A DNA stretch of 64,000 bases from Bacteroidota bacterium (GTDB taxonomy: Bacteria > Bacteroidota > Bacteroidia > NS11-12g > UBA955): NCBI GenBank assembly GCA_018333525.1, contig JAGXTF010000090.1, positions 1 to 64,000 of the forward strand, written 5' to 3'. Below, piece after piece: positions 9,077-17,683 of the stretch; within the stretch, counting starts at the first letter, position 1, and the number at the start of each line of letters is the position of its first letter. The translations under genes and the position numbers were made by a program. The notes beneath the pieces are model-generated. The model did not search any database, was not told where the DNA came from, and saw only the letters and a program-made list of their open reading frames with translations.

Positions 9077-9084
9077 TAACTTTG
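9077..9084 (+). promoter_or_regulatory. Candidate -7 box TAACTTTG of coaX
   Basis: TAACTTTG lies inside the track ORF, downstream of its ATG at 9063. If it is the promoter, the transcript begins near 9090 and the gene must start at the GTG at 9111. The -33 region is T-rich (TTTT) but lacks a clean TTTG. Confidence 0.5.
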
Positions 9085-9110
9085 AGGCCTCATTATTCGT
9101 AATTCAAAAA

Positions 9111-9818
9111 GTGTTTTTAACCGCAGACATCGGCAATACCCGCATCAAATATGCCCTTTGGAACGAGGATAGAATTATTGTGGAAACCGGCCAACCGGCA
9201 GATTTCGAAGAGTTGTATCACAGAGTTTTAGATGTGGACGCCTTTGCCTGGTGCAGCACCATTGGAGATTTGCCGGAAAAATTCCACCAACTGGAAATAA
9301 AAAGCCTGGAGCTGACACCCAAAATCCGATTGCCTTTTGTAAATGAGTACAAAACACCTTCTACTTTAGGCAGGGATAGAATGGCCACAGCTGCCGGAGC
9401 AATGCACAGACACCCAGGTAAAACGGTGGCAGTGATGGATGCCGGAACCTGCATTACAACCGATGTGGTTACGGCAGATGGTGTTTATAAAGGTGGATCC
9501 ATATCTCCCGGATTGGAAATGCGATACAAAGCATTGAACACCTTTACGGAAAAATTGCCTCTGATTCGCCATCGTGCGGATGCGCCACTGATCGGTCAAA
9601 ATACAGAAGAATCCATTTTATCCGGGGTTTCACTCGGTATTATTGGAGAATTAAATCATCGAATGGAACTGTTGCACACCGAATATCCGGATATTGCTTT
9701 TATAGGTACGGGTGGTGATGGACCTTTCTTTGCCGATAAGCTCAAATTCAGCATCTTTGCAGAACCATTCATAATTCATTACGGATTACTATCCTGCTTT
9801 ATTTTAAATGAAACTTAG
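9111..9818 (+). CDS. coaX: Type III pantothenate kinase
   Basis: This is the first enzyme of coenzyme A synthesis, phosphorylating pantothenate in the cytoplasm. Type III marks are the N-terminal phosphate-binding TADIGNTRIKYALW, the PSTLGRDRMA block, the VMDAGTCITTDVV block with its catalytic aspartate, and GGSISPGLEMRYKAL. I place the start at the GTG at 9111, giving 235 residues and putting DIGNT near residue 6 as in other family members. The ATG at 9063 lies upstream of a promoter-like TAACTTTG and adds 16 unmatched residues. The 3' end overlaps the next gene by 11 bases, opening a co-directional block of envelope genes that is conserved in Bacteroidota. Confidence 0.93.
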   Translation: MFLTADIGNTRIKYALWNEDRIIVETGQPADFEELYHRVLDVDAFAWCSTIGDLPEKFHQLEIKSLELTPKIRLPFVNEYKTPSTLGRDRMATAAGAMHRHPGKTVAVMDAGTCITTDVVTADGVYKGGSISPGLEMRYKALNTFTEKLPLIRHRADAPLIGQNTEESILSGVSLGIIGELNHRMELLHTEYPDIAFIGTGGDGPFFADKLKFSIFAEPFIIHYGLLSCFILNET

Positions 9819-11169
9819 AAAAACCATTTCCCTCTTCGGCATGCTCCTGCCGGCATTCGCGGTTTTGTCGCAATCCAGCGGACAGAATTTTACCATTAGC
9901 CCTTACAGCAATTTTGGGCTTGGCGAAGTTACCAATGCTAATATTTCAGAGGCCGGATATAACCATCATACTTACAGCGGTTCGTACAGCCATAGCTTTA
10001 TGAATCCCGCTACCTTGTGCAATTTGCAATACACTACTTTTGATTTTGGACTAAATCTGAAACAGGGATTAATACAATCTCAGGACGCCAAAAGGTCTTT
10101 TTATGGCGGTGGATTGAGTTATTTAAATCTGGCATTCAGAACAGTAAATAAATCCATTCCGGTTTATACCGATTCGGCAGGTGTAAAAAAGAAGAAAAAG
10201 AACATTCCCATTCATTGGAATAGCAGCCTTGGCATTTATCCTGTTACTACCATTGGCTATAATTATACCGCTGAAGATACCACACCATTTCTTACCCGGG
10301 CGTTGCATTCCGGTAAAGGTGGAATCAACTCGTTGCAATTTGGCAATGGTATTGGTATTGGAAAAAATATCGCCATTGGCTATTCTGCCTCTTACCTGTT
10401 TGGACAGATTTCGGATCGTTCCGTATTCACTGCTCCGGATTCGGCTGACCTCATGTTGGTGGATGATGAGAAAAGTGTTTATATACACGGCCTGCAAAAT
10501 CAACTAGGAATTTTGTACCAGTTTCAATTGGATAGTACTTACCACAAATTCGGGGCTTCCTTAAAATGGTTTAGCGCCATGGCTGCATCCAGACAGCGTT
10601 TTACCCAGGTTTTCGGATACTCCGGTGGTTCTGTTTCCAGTGTGGATACGGTTTTGGATAACTCCACTCCTTACGAACATTTTTCAGTTCCATCTGCATA
10701 TGGATTTGGGTATAATTTCCAATGGCGCAAAAAATGGAGCATAGGCCTGGATTATTACCACCAGCGTTGGGGCAATTACAATGCGTTTTTTCAGCAAAAT
10801 CAAAAACTCGCAAACCGCACCGATTATGGTATTACATTTATCTTAAATCCGGTGGATGAAAAGCTCGCTGGAACGAAAAGAATGGCAATCCCATTCCGCA
10901 TGGGGGCCCGTTTTAGCAATACCCAAAATGTTTTTACCAATGCGGGTGTAGAGACAAACATTCAGGAACAATCGGTATTTGTGGGATTTGGTATTCCTTT
11001 TGTTCGTAGATATTACAACAATGAGGTATTGCGAAGCATGATAAATTTCAGAGTGGATTATACCACAAGAGGGACCTTGAATAATGGCCTGGTTAAAGAG
11101 CAATATCTCGTAGGTACAATTACTTTCAATCTGGGAGATATTTGGTTTCAGCGCAGAAAATTTGATTGA
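9808..11169 (+). CDS. Putative outer-membrane beta-barrel protein in the coaX-lptC block
   Basis: A 453-residue protein with a signal peptide (cut near VLSQSSG) followed by alternating amphipathic strands ending in a C-terminal pattern of barrel type (QYLVGTITFNLGDIWFQRRKFD). Blocks such as ISPYSNFGLGEV and GGLSYLNLAF suggest a member of the barrel proteins found between coaX and lptC in many Bacteroidota. No function is established for them. The position next to lptC suggests a role in the outer membrane. It overlaps coaX by 11 bases, and its stop lies just before the lptC ATG. Confidence 0.75.
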   Translation: MKLRKTISLFGMLLPAFAVLSQSSGQNFTISPYSNFGLGEVTNANISEAGYNHHTYSGSYSHSFMNPATLCNLQYTTFDFGLNLKQGLIQSQDAKRSFYGGGLSYLNLAFRTVNKSIPVYTDSAGVKKKKKNIPIHWNSSLGIYPVTTIGYNYTAEDTTPFLTRALHSGKGGINSLQFGNGIGIGKNIAIGYSASYLFGQISDRSVFTAPDSADLMLVDDEKSVYIHGLQNQLGILYQFQLDSTYHKFGASLKWFSAMAASRQRFTQVFGYSGGSVSSVDTVLDNSTPYEHFSVPSAYGFGYNFQWRKKWSIGLDYYHQRWGNYNAFFQQNQKLANRTDYGITFILNPVDEKLAGTKRMAIPFRMGARFSNTQNVFTNAGVETNIQEQSVFVGFGIPFVRRYYNNEVLRSMINFRVDYTTRGTLNNGLVKEQYLVGTITFNLGDIWFQRRKFD

Positions 11170-11170
11170 T

Positions 11171-11719
11171 ATGCGACTGATTTTAATACTGATTTTACCA
11201 GTTTTAATAATTTCTTGTAGCAACAGGGATACTGAAAAATACAGATCAAAAAAACTCGATGCAGCCGCCTCGCGTGAAGTGGCGGATAATGTTACTATCG
11301 AATATACGGACAGCGGATTTCTAAAGGCAAAAGTGAAATCTCCGCAAATGGTTGCGGTGAAACAGGTGAAAAATCCCTTTGTAGAAATGACAAAAGGGGT
11401 GAGGGTGGATTTTTTTCGCGAAGACGGAATGATTGAAAGTTATCTCACTGCAGAATATGCGATTAGCTATACCGAAAAAAAGAAAATTATTGTTCGTCAA
11501 AATGTGGAAGTACTCAATGTAAAAGGGGATACCATGACCACAGAAGAATTGGTTTGGAATCAGGCAACCCAGCGCATTACTACCGATAAATTTGTTACCA
11601 TTCGCACCAAAACCCAAACCATCTTTGGCTATGGAATGGAAAGCGACCAATCCTTTAATGATTGGGAAATAGGAAATGTAAAAGGCACCATTAATAAATC
11701 AAATTCAGGAAATGATTAA
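11171..11719 (+). CDS. lptC: LPS export periplasmic protein LptC
   Basis: LptC is the single-anchor component that carries lipopolysaccharide from the inner-membrane LptBFG complex to the periplasmic LptA bridge. Here the N-terminus MRLILILILPVLIISC is a lipoprotein signal with the cysteine near residue 16, as is usual for Bacteroidota LptC. The body is the beta-jellyroll repeat (DGMIESYLTAEYAISYTEKK, GDTMTTEELVWNQATQRI, KFVTIRTKTQTIFGYGMESD). I use the ATG at 11171; the TTG at 11162 in the track overlaps the previous stop. It overlaps the following small gene by eight bases. Confidence 0.88.
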   Translation: MRLILILILPVLIISCSNRDTEKYRSKKLDAAASREVADNVTIEYTDSGFLKAKVKSPQMVAVKQVKNPFVEMTKGVRVDFFREDGMIESYLTAEYAISYTEKKKIIVRQNVEVLNVKGDTMTTEELVWNQATQRITTDKFVTIRTKTQTIFGYGMESDQSFNDWEIGNVKGTINKSNSGND

Positions 11720-11930
11720 ATACCATGTTGTAGGATTGCTTTGTTTGGCCATTAGTGCTATCGCCGGAATTGAAGCCGCATTCCAGTTTTATGTGGCCGA
11801 ATTGCGCGGACAGGGATGGTTTACCAGCGTAAAAGGCTGGCTCATGGTGGCTTTGGTAATTGGCGCAGTTCTGGTCTATTTCCGGGCCAGAAAGCTCCGC
11901 AAAGTGGAGGTTTTTAACAGAAAACCATAA
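11712..11930 (+). CDS. Small conserved-type membrane protein, two helices
   Basis: A 72-residue protein with two membrane segments (about residues 5-28 and 42-60) joined by a loop and ending in a basic tail (FRARKLRKVEVF). It starts inside the end of lptC (eight-base overlap), which supports translation. I do not recognise a named family. The position between lptC and the CNNM/CBS gene suggests an envelope role only by association. Confidence 0.7.
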   Translation: MIKYHVVGLLCLAISAIAGIEAAFQFYVAELRGQGWFTSVKGWLMVALVIGAVLVYFRARKLRKVEVFNRKP

Positions 11931-11961
11931 AACACCTTCCTGAAAATCCGGTTTTTTTAAT

Positions 11962-11969
11962 TAAGTTTG
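11962..11969 (+). promoter_or_regulatory. Candidate -7 box TAAGTTTG before the CNNM/CBS gene
   Basis: TAAGTTTG ends seven bases before the ATG at 11976, so a transcript from it would be nearly leaderless. The upstream -33 region has no TTTG at 19-21 bases. It also overlaps the track's TTG start, arguing for the ATG. Confidence 0.35.
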
Positions 11970-11975
11970 TTATTC

Positions 11976-13295
11976 ATGCCCGACCCGCTGCCTGCGAGTA
12001 ACCCTATTTTGTCTCAACATGTTCCGGAAGCAATCCTGTCTTCAGATTGGGTAGTTGTTACGTTTTGTCTTTTAGCCTGTGCTTTTTTTTCCGGCCTTGA
12101 AATTGCTTTCCTGAGCGCCAATAAACTCCGCATCGAATTGCAAAGCAAACAAGGAAATTATACTGCAAAAATTCTTGCCCGTTATGTAAAAAACCCTTCA
12201 GACTTTATCAGTACCGTGTTGGTTGCAAACAACCTGGCACTTGTTATTTATGGAATTTATATGGGTAGAATTTTAGATGTGGGAATTGGAGATTTGATTC
12301 ATTCCACGATATTAAAATTCTCTTTGGTTACTGTAATCAGCACATTTATTGTACTAATTACCGCAGAATTTTTGCCGAAAAGTATTTTTAGAATCAACCC
12401 TGACGTGCTTCTCAGCGCACTGATTCTGCCTTTCAGGTTGATACACGTGCTTTTATTTCCTCTCATTTATTTTGTTAAAAAAGTAAGTTCTTTTTTACTG
12501 AAAGTATTTACCAAAACAACTATTACCGATTCTACTCCCGTGTTTAGCAAAGTAGATCTGGACAATTATATCGCAAGCCTGGAGAATACAGGGCAGGCGG
12601 AAAATCAGGAAGTAGATACGGAGGTTTTTAGAAATGCACTGGAATTCAGCGACTTGAAAGTTCGCGACTTTATGATTCCCCGAACGGAATTAATTGCACT
12701 GGATATCAATGAATCGGTGGAGGTTCTCAAGAAATTATTTATTGAAACCCGCTTAAGTAAAATTCTTATTTATAGGGAAAATATAGACCACATTATTGGC
12801 TTTGTACACCAAAGCGAAATTTTAGACGATCCCGATACCATTCTCCGGGCATTAAAACCCGTACTTATTGTAAATGAAAGTATGCAGGCGCACAGTCTTT
12901 TGCGCGATTTTATTCAAAAAAGGCGCAGTATTTCCGTAGTTGTAGATGAGTTTGGAGGCACTGCCGGAATTGCGACATTGGAAGATGTAATTGAGGAAAT
13001 TTTCGGAGAAATAGAAGATGAATTTGACGTGGAGGAGCTTACAGAAAAACAAATTTCCGAATATCATTTTTTATTCAACGCGCGGCTGGAAATTGACTAC
13101 CTCAATGAAAAATATGATTTGGGAATTCCGGAAGGAGATTATTCTACCTTGGGAGGCTTTGTCATTTTTATTTGTGGTAAAATACCCAGAGTTCGCGAAA
13201 CCATTCGCCAGGGGAAATTCGAATTTTTGGTTACACGCAGCAAAGGGGCAAAACTTGAAGAAGTGGAATTGCAGGTGCACCATGAAGAAGATTAA
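11976..13295 (+). CDS. CNNM/CBS-domain membrane protein (HlyC/CorC family, GldE-like)
   Basis: A 439-residue protein with the CorC/HlyC layout. The N-terminal DUF21 (CNNM) membrane domain spans about residues 20-190 and contains ACAFFSGLEIAFLSANKLRIE. A pair of CBS domains follows at about 200-340 (RDFMIPRTELIALD, FGGTAGIATLEDVIEEIFGEI), then the C-terminal CorC_HlyC domain (YSTLGGFVIFICGKIPR). Relatives are linked to magnesium or cobalt efflux; the gliding protein GldE belongs to the same family. No gldD is next to it, so GldE identity is not claimed. It overlaps the following thioredoxin gene by 14 bases. The ATG at 11976 is preferred to the track's TTG. Confidence 0.87.
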   Translation: MPDPLPASNPILSQHVPEAILSSDWVVVTFCLLACAFFSGLEIAFLSANKLRIELQSKQGNYTAKILARYVKNPSDFISTVLVANNLALVIYGIYMGRILDVGIGDLIHSTILKFSLVTVISTFIVLITAEFLPKSIFRINPDVLLSALILPFRLIHVLLFPLIYFVKKVSSFLLKVFTKTTITDSTPVFSKVDLDNYIASLENTGQAENQEVDTEVFRNALEFSDLKVRDFMIPRTELIALDINESVEVLKKLFIETRLSKILIYRENIDHIIGFVHQSEILDDPDTILRALKPVLIVNESMQAHSLLRDFIQKRRSISVVVDEFGGTAGIATLEDVIEEIFGEIEDEFDVEELTEKQISEYHFLFNARLEIDYLNEKYDLGIPEGDYSTLGGFVIFICGKIPRVRETIRQGKFEFLVTRSKGAKLEEVELQVHHEED

Positions 13296-13767
13296 ACTAC
13301 TTTTAATTTCTCTGCTGTTTTCCGGAGGCTTATTTTCACAAACTCCGGCTATCATTCATAAGGCAGAATTGAAAAAGATATTTGAACCGGATTCCTCCAT
13401 TCTGGTAATAAATTTCTGGTCAACCTGGTGCAAACCCTGCCTGCAGGAAATGCCGGTTTTTAAAAAAGCAGATTCTGTATATGGACAAAAAGTGAAATTC
13501 ATTTTTGTCTCTTTTGATATGCTTGAAGACTCACTAAAAGTGCATTCCGCCATTAAAAAGCTGGAAATCCCGGGAACTGTTTTGTTGATTGACGAGACAG
13601 ATATGAACGATCTGATTCAACAAATAGATTCCGGCTGGAGTGGCGCACTGCCGGCTACCTGGTTTATTGGACCGCTTTACAGAAAGCCCTGGTTTCAGAA
13701 TTTTGAACAATCCCATGACTTGTTTCACGAAATTGATTTGTTAATTGCAACCCATGAATCGGAATAG
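13282..13767 (+). CDS. Periplasmic TlpA-like thioredoxin
   Basis: The ORF track gives a 249-residue frame from 13018, but the first 88 residues are an out-of-frame shadow of the CNNM/CBS gene. The real start is the ATG at 13282, giving 161 residues with a signal peptide (MKKIKLLLISLLFSGGLFSQ). The thioredoxin fold has the redox motif WSTWCKPCLQEMP near residue 50 and the later cis-proline region ALPATWFIG. It probably reduces or isomerises disulfides or helps cytochrome c maturation in the periplasm. It overlaps the genes on both sides, so it is part of the same operon. Confidence 0.87.
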   Translation: MKKIKLLLISLLFSGGLFSQTPAIIHKAELKKIFEPDSSILVINFWSTWCKPCLQEMPVFKKADSVYGQKVKFIFVSFDMLEDSLKVHSAIKKLEIPGTVLLIDETDMNDLIQQIDSGWSGALPATWFIGPLYRKPWFQNFEQSHDLFHEIDLLIATHESE

Positions 13768-14362
13768 ATTTGGCTTCGCTACCCTTGTTGTAGTTTTTCT
13801 TTTATTAGGTTTTAGACCAGTTGCGTATGTTCCGGGTGATGTTGCAACAGACTTTAATCTTCCCGGTGTTGACGGCAAAAATTACAGCCTGTCTTCTTTC
13901 AAAGATGCCAAAGGGTTTATTATCGTTTTTACATGTAACCATTGCCCTTATGCAAAAGCCTATGAACAACGCATCATTGATCTCGACAAAAAATATAAAT
14001 CCAAAGGATATCCGGTAATTGCAATAAACCCAAATGATACTGCGCAATACCGTGAAGACGCTCTGGATTCCATGAAAATTCGAGCTGAATCCAGAGGCTT
14101 TACTTTCCCATATTTATGGGACGAAAGCCAAAGCATTGCAAAGATTTATGGAGCGGAAAAAACGCCACATATTTATATCTTGCAGAAAATGGCAGCAAGC
14201 TGGATGGTAAAATACGTTGGCGCCATTGATAACAATTATAAAGACCCTGCTCTGGTTACAGAAAAATATGCCGAAAATGCACTGGACAATTTAATAGCAG
14301 GAAAAGAAGTAGCTATAAAATCTACCAAAGCAATAGGCTGCTCTATCAAGTGGAAACATTAA
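13754..14362 (+). CDS. Redoxin-domain (AhpC/TSA-type) thioredoxin-family protein, exported
   Basis: A 202-residue protein with an N-terminal hydrophobic signal or anchor (FATLVVVFLLLGF) and a peroxiredoxin-like thioredoxin fold. The motif FTCNHCPYAKAYEQR holds a CxxC-P near residue 60. The C-terminus ends in IGCSIKWK, which is typical of a Bacteroidota/Planctomycetota subfamily of redoxins with an extra C-terminal cysteine. It probably acts in envelope thiol or peroxide chemistry beside the TlpA-like gene it overlaps by 14 bases. I use the ATG at 13754 and not the track's TTG at 13745. Confidence 0.85.
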   Translation: MNRNRFGFATLVVVFLLLGFRPVAYVPGDVATDFNLPGVDGKNYSLSSFKDAKGFIIVFTCNHCPYAKAYEQRIIDLDKKYKSKGYPVIAINPNDTAQYREDALDSMKIRAESRGFTFPYLWDESQSIAKIYGAEKTPHIYILQKMAASWMVKYVGAIDNNYKDPALVTEKYAENALDNLIAGKEVAIKSTKAIGCSIKWKH

Positions 14363-14365
14363 AAA

Positions 14366-15025
14366 ATGACCCGTTATATTTTATTATTATGCAGTTTATT
14401 CTGTTTTCGTTTCACTTCGTTTTCTCAAATCCAGCCTGCTGAAAGCCAAAAAATACGCCGCTTTGAATTTGCGTTAAATATTACGAACAGCATTAGCAGA
14501 TTTGCAGGGAATGGCGCAAAAAATGTCACAGAAGATCCTTACATTATTGCTGTAAAATGGACCAATAAAAAACAGAATTTAGCGTTACGCCTGGGTTTCA
14601 ATCAATTCTACAATACACAAACCACAGATTTGTTTGGAGGCTCCAGAACGTCGAGAGAATGGTATTTTTCACCCTTAATTGGCATCGAAAAAAGGGTACA
14701 ACTCGATAAACATTTTATGTTTTATTTTGGATTGGACGGCAGAACAGGAACCAAAAAAAATACTACAGTTTCTTTTTTTAACAATTTTGGCAGGCAGGAA
14801 ATAATAGAAGATGAAACATCTTATGGTGCCGGTCCTTTCTGCGGATTCGCATGGAAAATCAATCCAAGAGTGATGCTGTATACCGAGGCCAATTTTTATA
14901 TAAATTATAAATTGGTAAAACGGCAATACGATGACGGAATGACCAAAACCATTCTGGAAAATTCCAAAAAAATCACCCTGAATCCGGTGATTCCTACTTC
15001 CTTATTTTTAGCCGTTAATTTTTAA
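14366..15025 (+). CDS. Hypothetical outer-membrane barrel protein A
   Basis: A 219-residue protein with a signal peptide (cut near FTSFSQ) and short alternating strands ending in an aromatic residue (PTSLFLAVNF), the usual signature of a small outer-membrane beta barrel. It starts four bases after the redoxin gene. I do not recognise a family. It resembles the next gene in size and layout (KHFMFYFGLDG here, KHWYYFNGVDL there), which suggests they are distant paralogues. Confidence 0.65.
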   Translation: MTRYILLLCSLFCFRFTSFSQIQPAESQKIRRFEFALNITNSISRFAGNGAKNVTEDPYIIAVKWTNKKQNLALRLGFNQFYNTQTTDLFGGSRTSREWYFSPLIGIEKRVQLDKHFMFYFGLDGRTGTKKNTTVSFFNNFGRQEIIEDETSYGAGPFCGFAWKINPRVMLYTEANFYINYKLVKRQYDDGMTKTILENSKKITLNPVIPTSLFLAVNF

Positions 15026-15028
15026 CAG

Positions 15029-15583
15029 ATGAAAAAAATCCTTATTTTATTTTCTCTGTTTTTTTGCTTGTTCCCGCATCAGTCAAAGGCACAGGACAGC
15101 ACCTCACAAAAATATCTGGGCTTTGATGCAAATCCGATGTTATCCCAATTTTTGCCATTTAACAGAGTGGTGGTAAGCAGCAATACTTTTGCAGTTACTA
15201 CCAGACGTTATTGGGGAAGGCATGGTTTACGGGCATCCTATGGAGTGGGACTCGGAGATGCCCTGGATGTCAATTTTTTGCAATTTATGTTGGGGTATGA
15301 TTACCGTGTTCCATTAAATAAACACTGGTACTACTTCAATGGAGTGGACTTACTATTGCGCTTCTCTGAAGACCTGAGTTCCAATTTTCCGGTTGCAACG
15401 GGAGATGCTCAGGGTATAGGAATTGGAGGACATTGGGGTGTGGAATATGCGTTTAACAAAGTTATCTCCGTTAGCTCAGAAGCGTCCCTCCGCATGATGG
15501 TGGACCCGGGAAACGATGATGCGTCTTTCATTCTTGTGCCACCTATCAATTTGACTGTTCACTTTAATATTTCAAAAAAATAG
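15029..15583 (+). CDS. Hypothetical outer-membrane barrel protein B
   Basis: A 184-residue protein with a clear signal peptide (MKKILILFSLFFCLFPHQSKAQ) and a small barrel body ending in PPINLTVHFNISKK. It follows barrel A with a three-base gap and shares its layout and the block NKHWYYFNGVDLLLRF. No function can be given. Likely the last gene of the redoxin/barrel operon; the peroxidase starts 38 bases later. Confidence 0.65.
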   Translation: MKKILILFSLFFCLFPHQSKAQDSTSQKYLGFDANPMLSQFLPFNRVVVSSNTFAVTTRRYWGRHGLRASYGVGLGDALDVNFLQFMLGYDYRVPLNKHWYYFNGVDLLLRFSEDLSSNFPVATGDAQGIGIGGHWGVEYAFNKVISVSSEASLRMMVDPGNDDASFILVPPINLTVHFNISKK

Positions 15584-15621
15584 CTATATTCGTAATACAT
15601 ACTTATTGAATTTTTAATTTT

Positions 15622-16788
15622 ATGACAAACAAACTCGGCGGCGTTTCCATTTTTTTATTCGCAGCAATTGCAATCGGATATACCTCCTGCAAAAAATTTC
15701 AGCTAACTGAAGTTGCAGATCAGGGAACTCCTGTATTACCTGCAACTCCATTGGAATACATGAAAGTTCAAACCCCTGATGGTGAGGTAGATTTGAGAAC
15801 ACTTTCCAATAATTTTAATGTTTTTTCAGGAACTTTTTTTAACTCAAACCCGGGCTTGGATGGGCTTTCTAACCATTCAATTACCTTGGGAAGGGTTTTG
15901 TTTTACGACAAAAAACTGAGCATCAATAATACCATTGCCTGCGCTTCCTGCCATGAACAAAACAAAGCATTTTCAGATGGAAAAGCAGCTTCAGGTGGAT
16001 TTGGAGATAAGTTTACCGGAAGAAACAGTATGTCAATTATCAATCCCATTACACAAAATAATTTGTTTTGGGATTCACGCGCCAGTTCTGCGTTTGACCT
16101 CTCCTTAAGGCCTGTATTTAACCATATAGAAATGGGTATGGAAAGTGATGAAATGCTGCTAAAGAAGATTAATAATGCATCTTATTATGCATCCTTATTT
16201 CAAAATGCATTTGGTTCCAATAAAATCACCAAAGAGAAAATAAGTCAGGCGATTTCGCATTTTTTAAATTCACTGGTTACATTAAATTCCAAATTTGATA
16301 TTGCTTCTGGTAACAACTTCGAGGATTTTACTCCAATGGAAAAAGCAGGTAAAGATTTATTCTTTTCAGGCAGATTGAATTGTACTGCCTGCCATGCGGG
16401 AAGAAATTTCAGTGCAGGGGAGATACCGGGAAGCGGTTATTCATCACCAATTATTAAAGGCACCGCCAATATTGGTCTGGATTTAAATTATAAAGACAAC
16501 GGTAAGGAAAACGGAAAATTCAGAATACCGGGCTTAAGAAATATTGAACTTACGGCTCCATATATGCACGATGGCCGCTTTGCAACATTGGAAGACGTAA
16601 TTGAACATTATAATTCCGGCGTTAAAAACCATCCAAATCTGGATGATAATTTGCGCAAAGATGGCTTACCCAAAAGGCTCAATCTAACACAATTGGAAAA
16701 AGAAGCAGTGGTTGCTTTTCTCAAAACACTTACGGATAAAAGTTATACCAGTGATACGAAGTATAGCAATCCATTTCCAAAAAATTAA
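15622..16788 (+). CDS. Di-haem cytochrome c peroxidase (CcpA/MauG family)
   Basis: A 388-residue exported di-haem protein. The N-terminus ends in IGYTSCKK, which looks like a lipoprotein site. Two haem c sites are present: CASCHEQ (near residue 110) and CTACHAG (near residue 255), with the family blocks GRNSMSIINP, LFWDSRASS and LRNIELTAPYMHDGRFATLEDVIEHYNSG. Members reduce hydrogen peroxide in the periplasm with electrons from a c-type cytochrome. It stands next to two thioredoxin-fold genes, consistent with envelope redox defence. Its stop shares a TTAA with the stop of the convergent AIM24 gene. Confidence 0.92.
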   Translation: MTNKLGGVSIFLFAAIAIGYTSCKKFQLTEVADQGTPVLPATPLEYMKVQTPDGEVDLRTLSNNFNVFSGTFFNSNPGLDGLSNHSITLGRVLFYDKKLSINNTIACASCHEQNKAFSDGKAASGGFGDKFTGRNSMSIINPITQNNLFWDSRASSAFDLSLRPVFNHIEMGMESDEMLLKKINNASYYASLFQNAFGSNKITKEKISQAISHFLNSLVTLNSKFDIASGNNFEDFTPMEKAGKDLFFSGRLNCTACHAGRNFSAGEIPGSGYSSPIIKGTANIGLDLNYKDNGKENGKFRIPGLRNIELTAPYMHDGRFATLEDVIEHYNSGVKNHPNLDDNLRKDGLPKRLNLTQLEKEAVVAFLKTLTDKSYTSDTKYSNPFPKN

Positions 16789-17582
16789 AATCCGTCTCCG
16801 TCCATCAGATTGCCAAGGCCTCCTAAAATAGAGCCTTCTTCCTTGCGTCCAAATCCGCGTCCATAAGACAAAATTCTGCTTGCAAGTCTGCTCACAGGTA
16901 GGGTTTGCAACCAAACTTTTCCAGGTCCCTGAAGCCTTGCAAAAAACAATCCTTCACCTCCAAATATGGCGTTCTTCACCCCTCGCACAAATTCTATATC
17001 AAAATCTACTTCGCTGGTATATGCAACAATACACCCGGTATCTACTTTTAATACTTCGCCCGGCGCTAAAATGCGCTCCATAATATGTCCGCCTGCATGT
17101 ACAAATGCCAAACCGTCACCTTCCAGTTTTTGCATAATAAAGCCTTCACCTCCAAATAATCCGGTTCCAAGTCTGCGCTGAAATTGAATACCAACACTAA
17201 CTCCTTTTGCCGCACACAAAAAAGCATCTTTTTGACAAATAATTTTACCCTGAAGTTCCATTAAATCGAGAGGTATAATTTTACCGGCATAAGGCGCCGC
17301 AAATGCAACTTGTTTTTTTCCGCTTCCCAAATTTGTAAATGCAGTCATAAACAAACTTTCACCGGTCAGCAATCGCTTTCCGGCGCCAAGTATTTTGTCC
17401 ATAAAACTATTGCCACCGCTGCGACTTCCATCGCCAAATATGGTTTCCATACCGATGTCGCTATCCATATACATAAAACTGCCGCTCTCTGCAATTACCG
17501 TTTCCTGCGGATCCAGTTCTATTTCCACACATTGCATTTCTTCGCCAAAAAGGCGATAATCTATTTCATGATTGGTTCTCAT
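16785..17582 (-). CDS. AIM24/TIGR00266-family protein
   Basis: A 265-residue protein of the AIM24 (TIGR00266) family, a glycine-rich, two-fold beta-helix-like fold of unknown biochemical role. Typical parts are ESGSFMYMDSDIGMET, MTAFTNLGSGKKQVAFAAPYAGKI, GEGFIMQKLEGDGLAFVHAGG and GEGLFFARLQGPGKVWLQTLP. No signal peptide, so cytoplasmic. A 17-base dyad sits about 40 bases before the start and may be an operator. The 3' end overlaps the convergent peroxidase gene by four bases. Confidence 0.9.
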   Translation of the reverse strand: MRTNHEIDYRLFGEEMQCVEIELDPQETVIAESGSFMYMDSDIGMETIFGDGSRSGGNSFMDKILGAGKRLLTGESLFMTAFTNLGSGKKQVAFAAPYAGKIIPLDLMELQGKIICQKDAFLCAAKGVSVGIQFQRRLGTGLFGGEGFIMQKLEGDGLAFVHAGGHIMERILAPGEVLKVDTGCIVAYTSEVDFDIEFVRGVKNAIFGGEGLFFARLQGPGKVWLQTLPVSRLASRILSYGRGFGRKEEGSILGGLGNLMDGDGF

Positions 17583-17622
17583 TACATTTCAAATTAAATA
17601 CATATTGGAACATGGATTTCAT

Positions 17623-17639
17623 ATTGCGTTAAACGCAAT
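17623..17639. promoter_or_regulatory. Perfect dyad ATTGCGT-TAA-ACGCAAT upstream of the AIM24 gene
   Basis: A 7-bp perfect inverted repeat around a 3-base centre, 41-57 bases before the AIM24 start and 44 bases after the bestrophin stop. There is no T tract on either side, so it is more like an operator than a terminator. Confidence 0.35.
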
Positions 17640-17683
17640 TCTGAAATCGATAAACTCAAAATGAAAGGGTGAATAATAATTTT

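Noticed and set aside
13018-13281. N-terminal 88 residues of the track's 249-residue thioredoxin ORF
   Set aside because: This part is an out-of-frame reading of the CNNM/CBS gene; a signal peptide begins at the internal ATG at 13282.
11976-13295. Naming the CNNM/CBS protein gldE
   Set aside because: The family fits, but gldD and other gliding genes are not adjacent; GldE and CorC-type proteins cannot be separated by reading alone.
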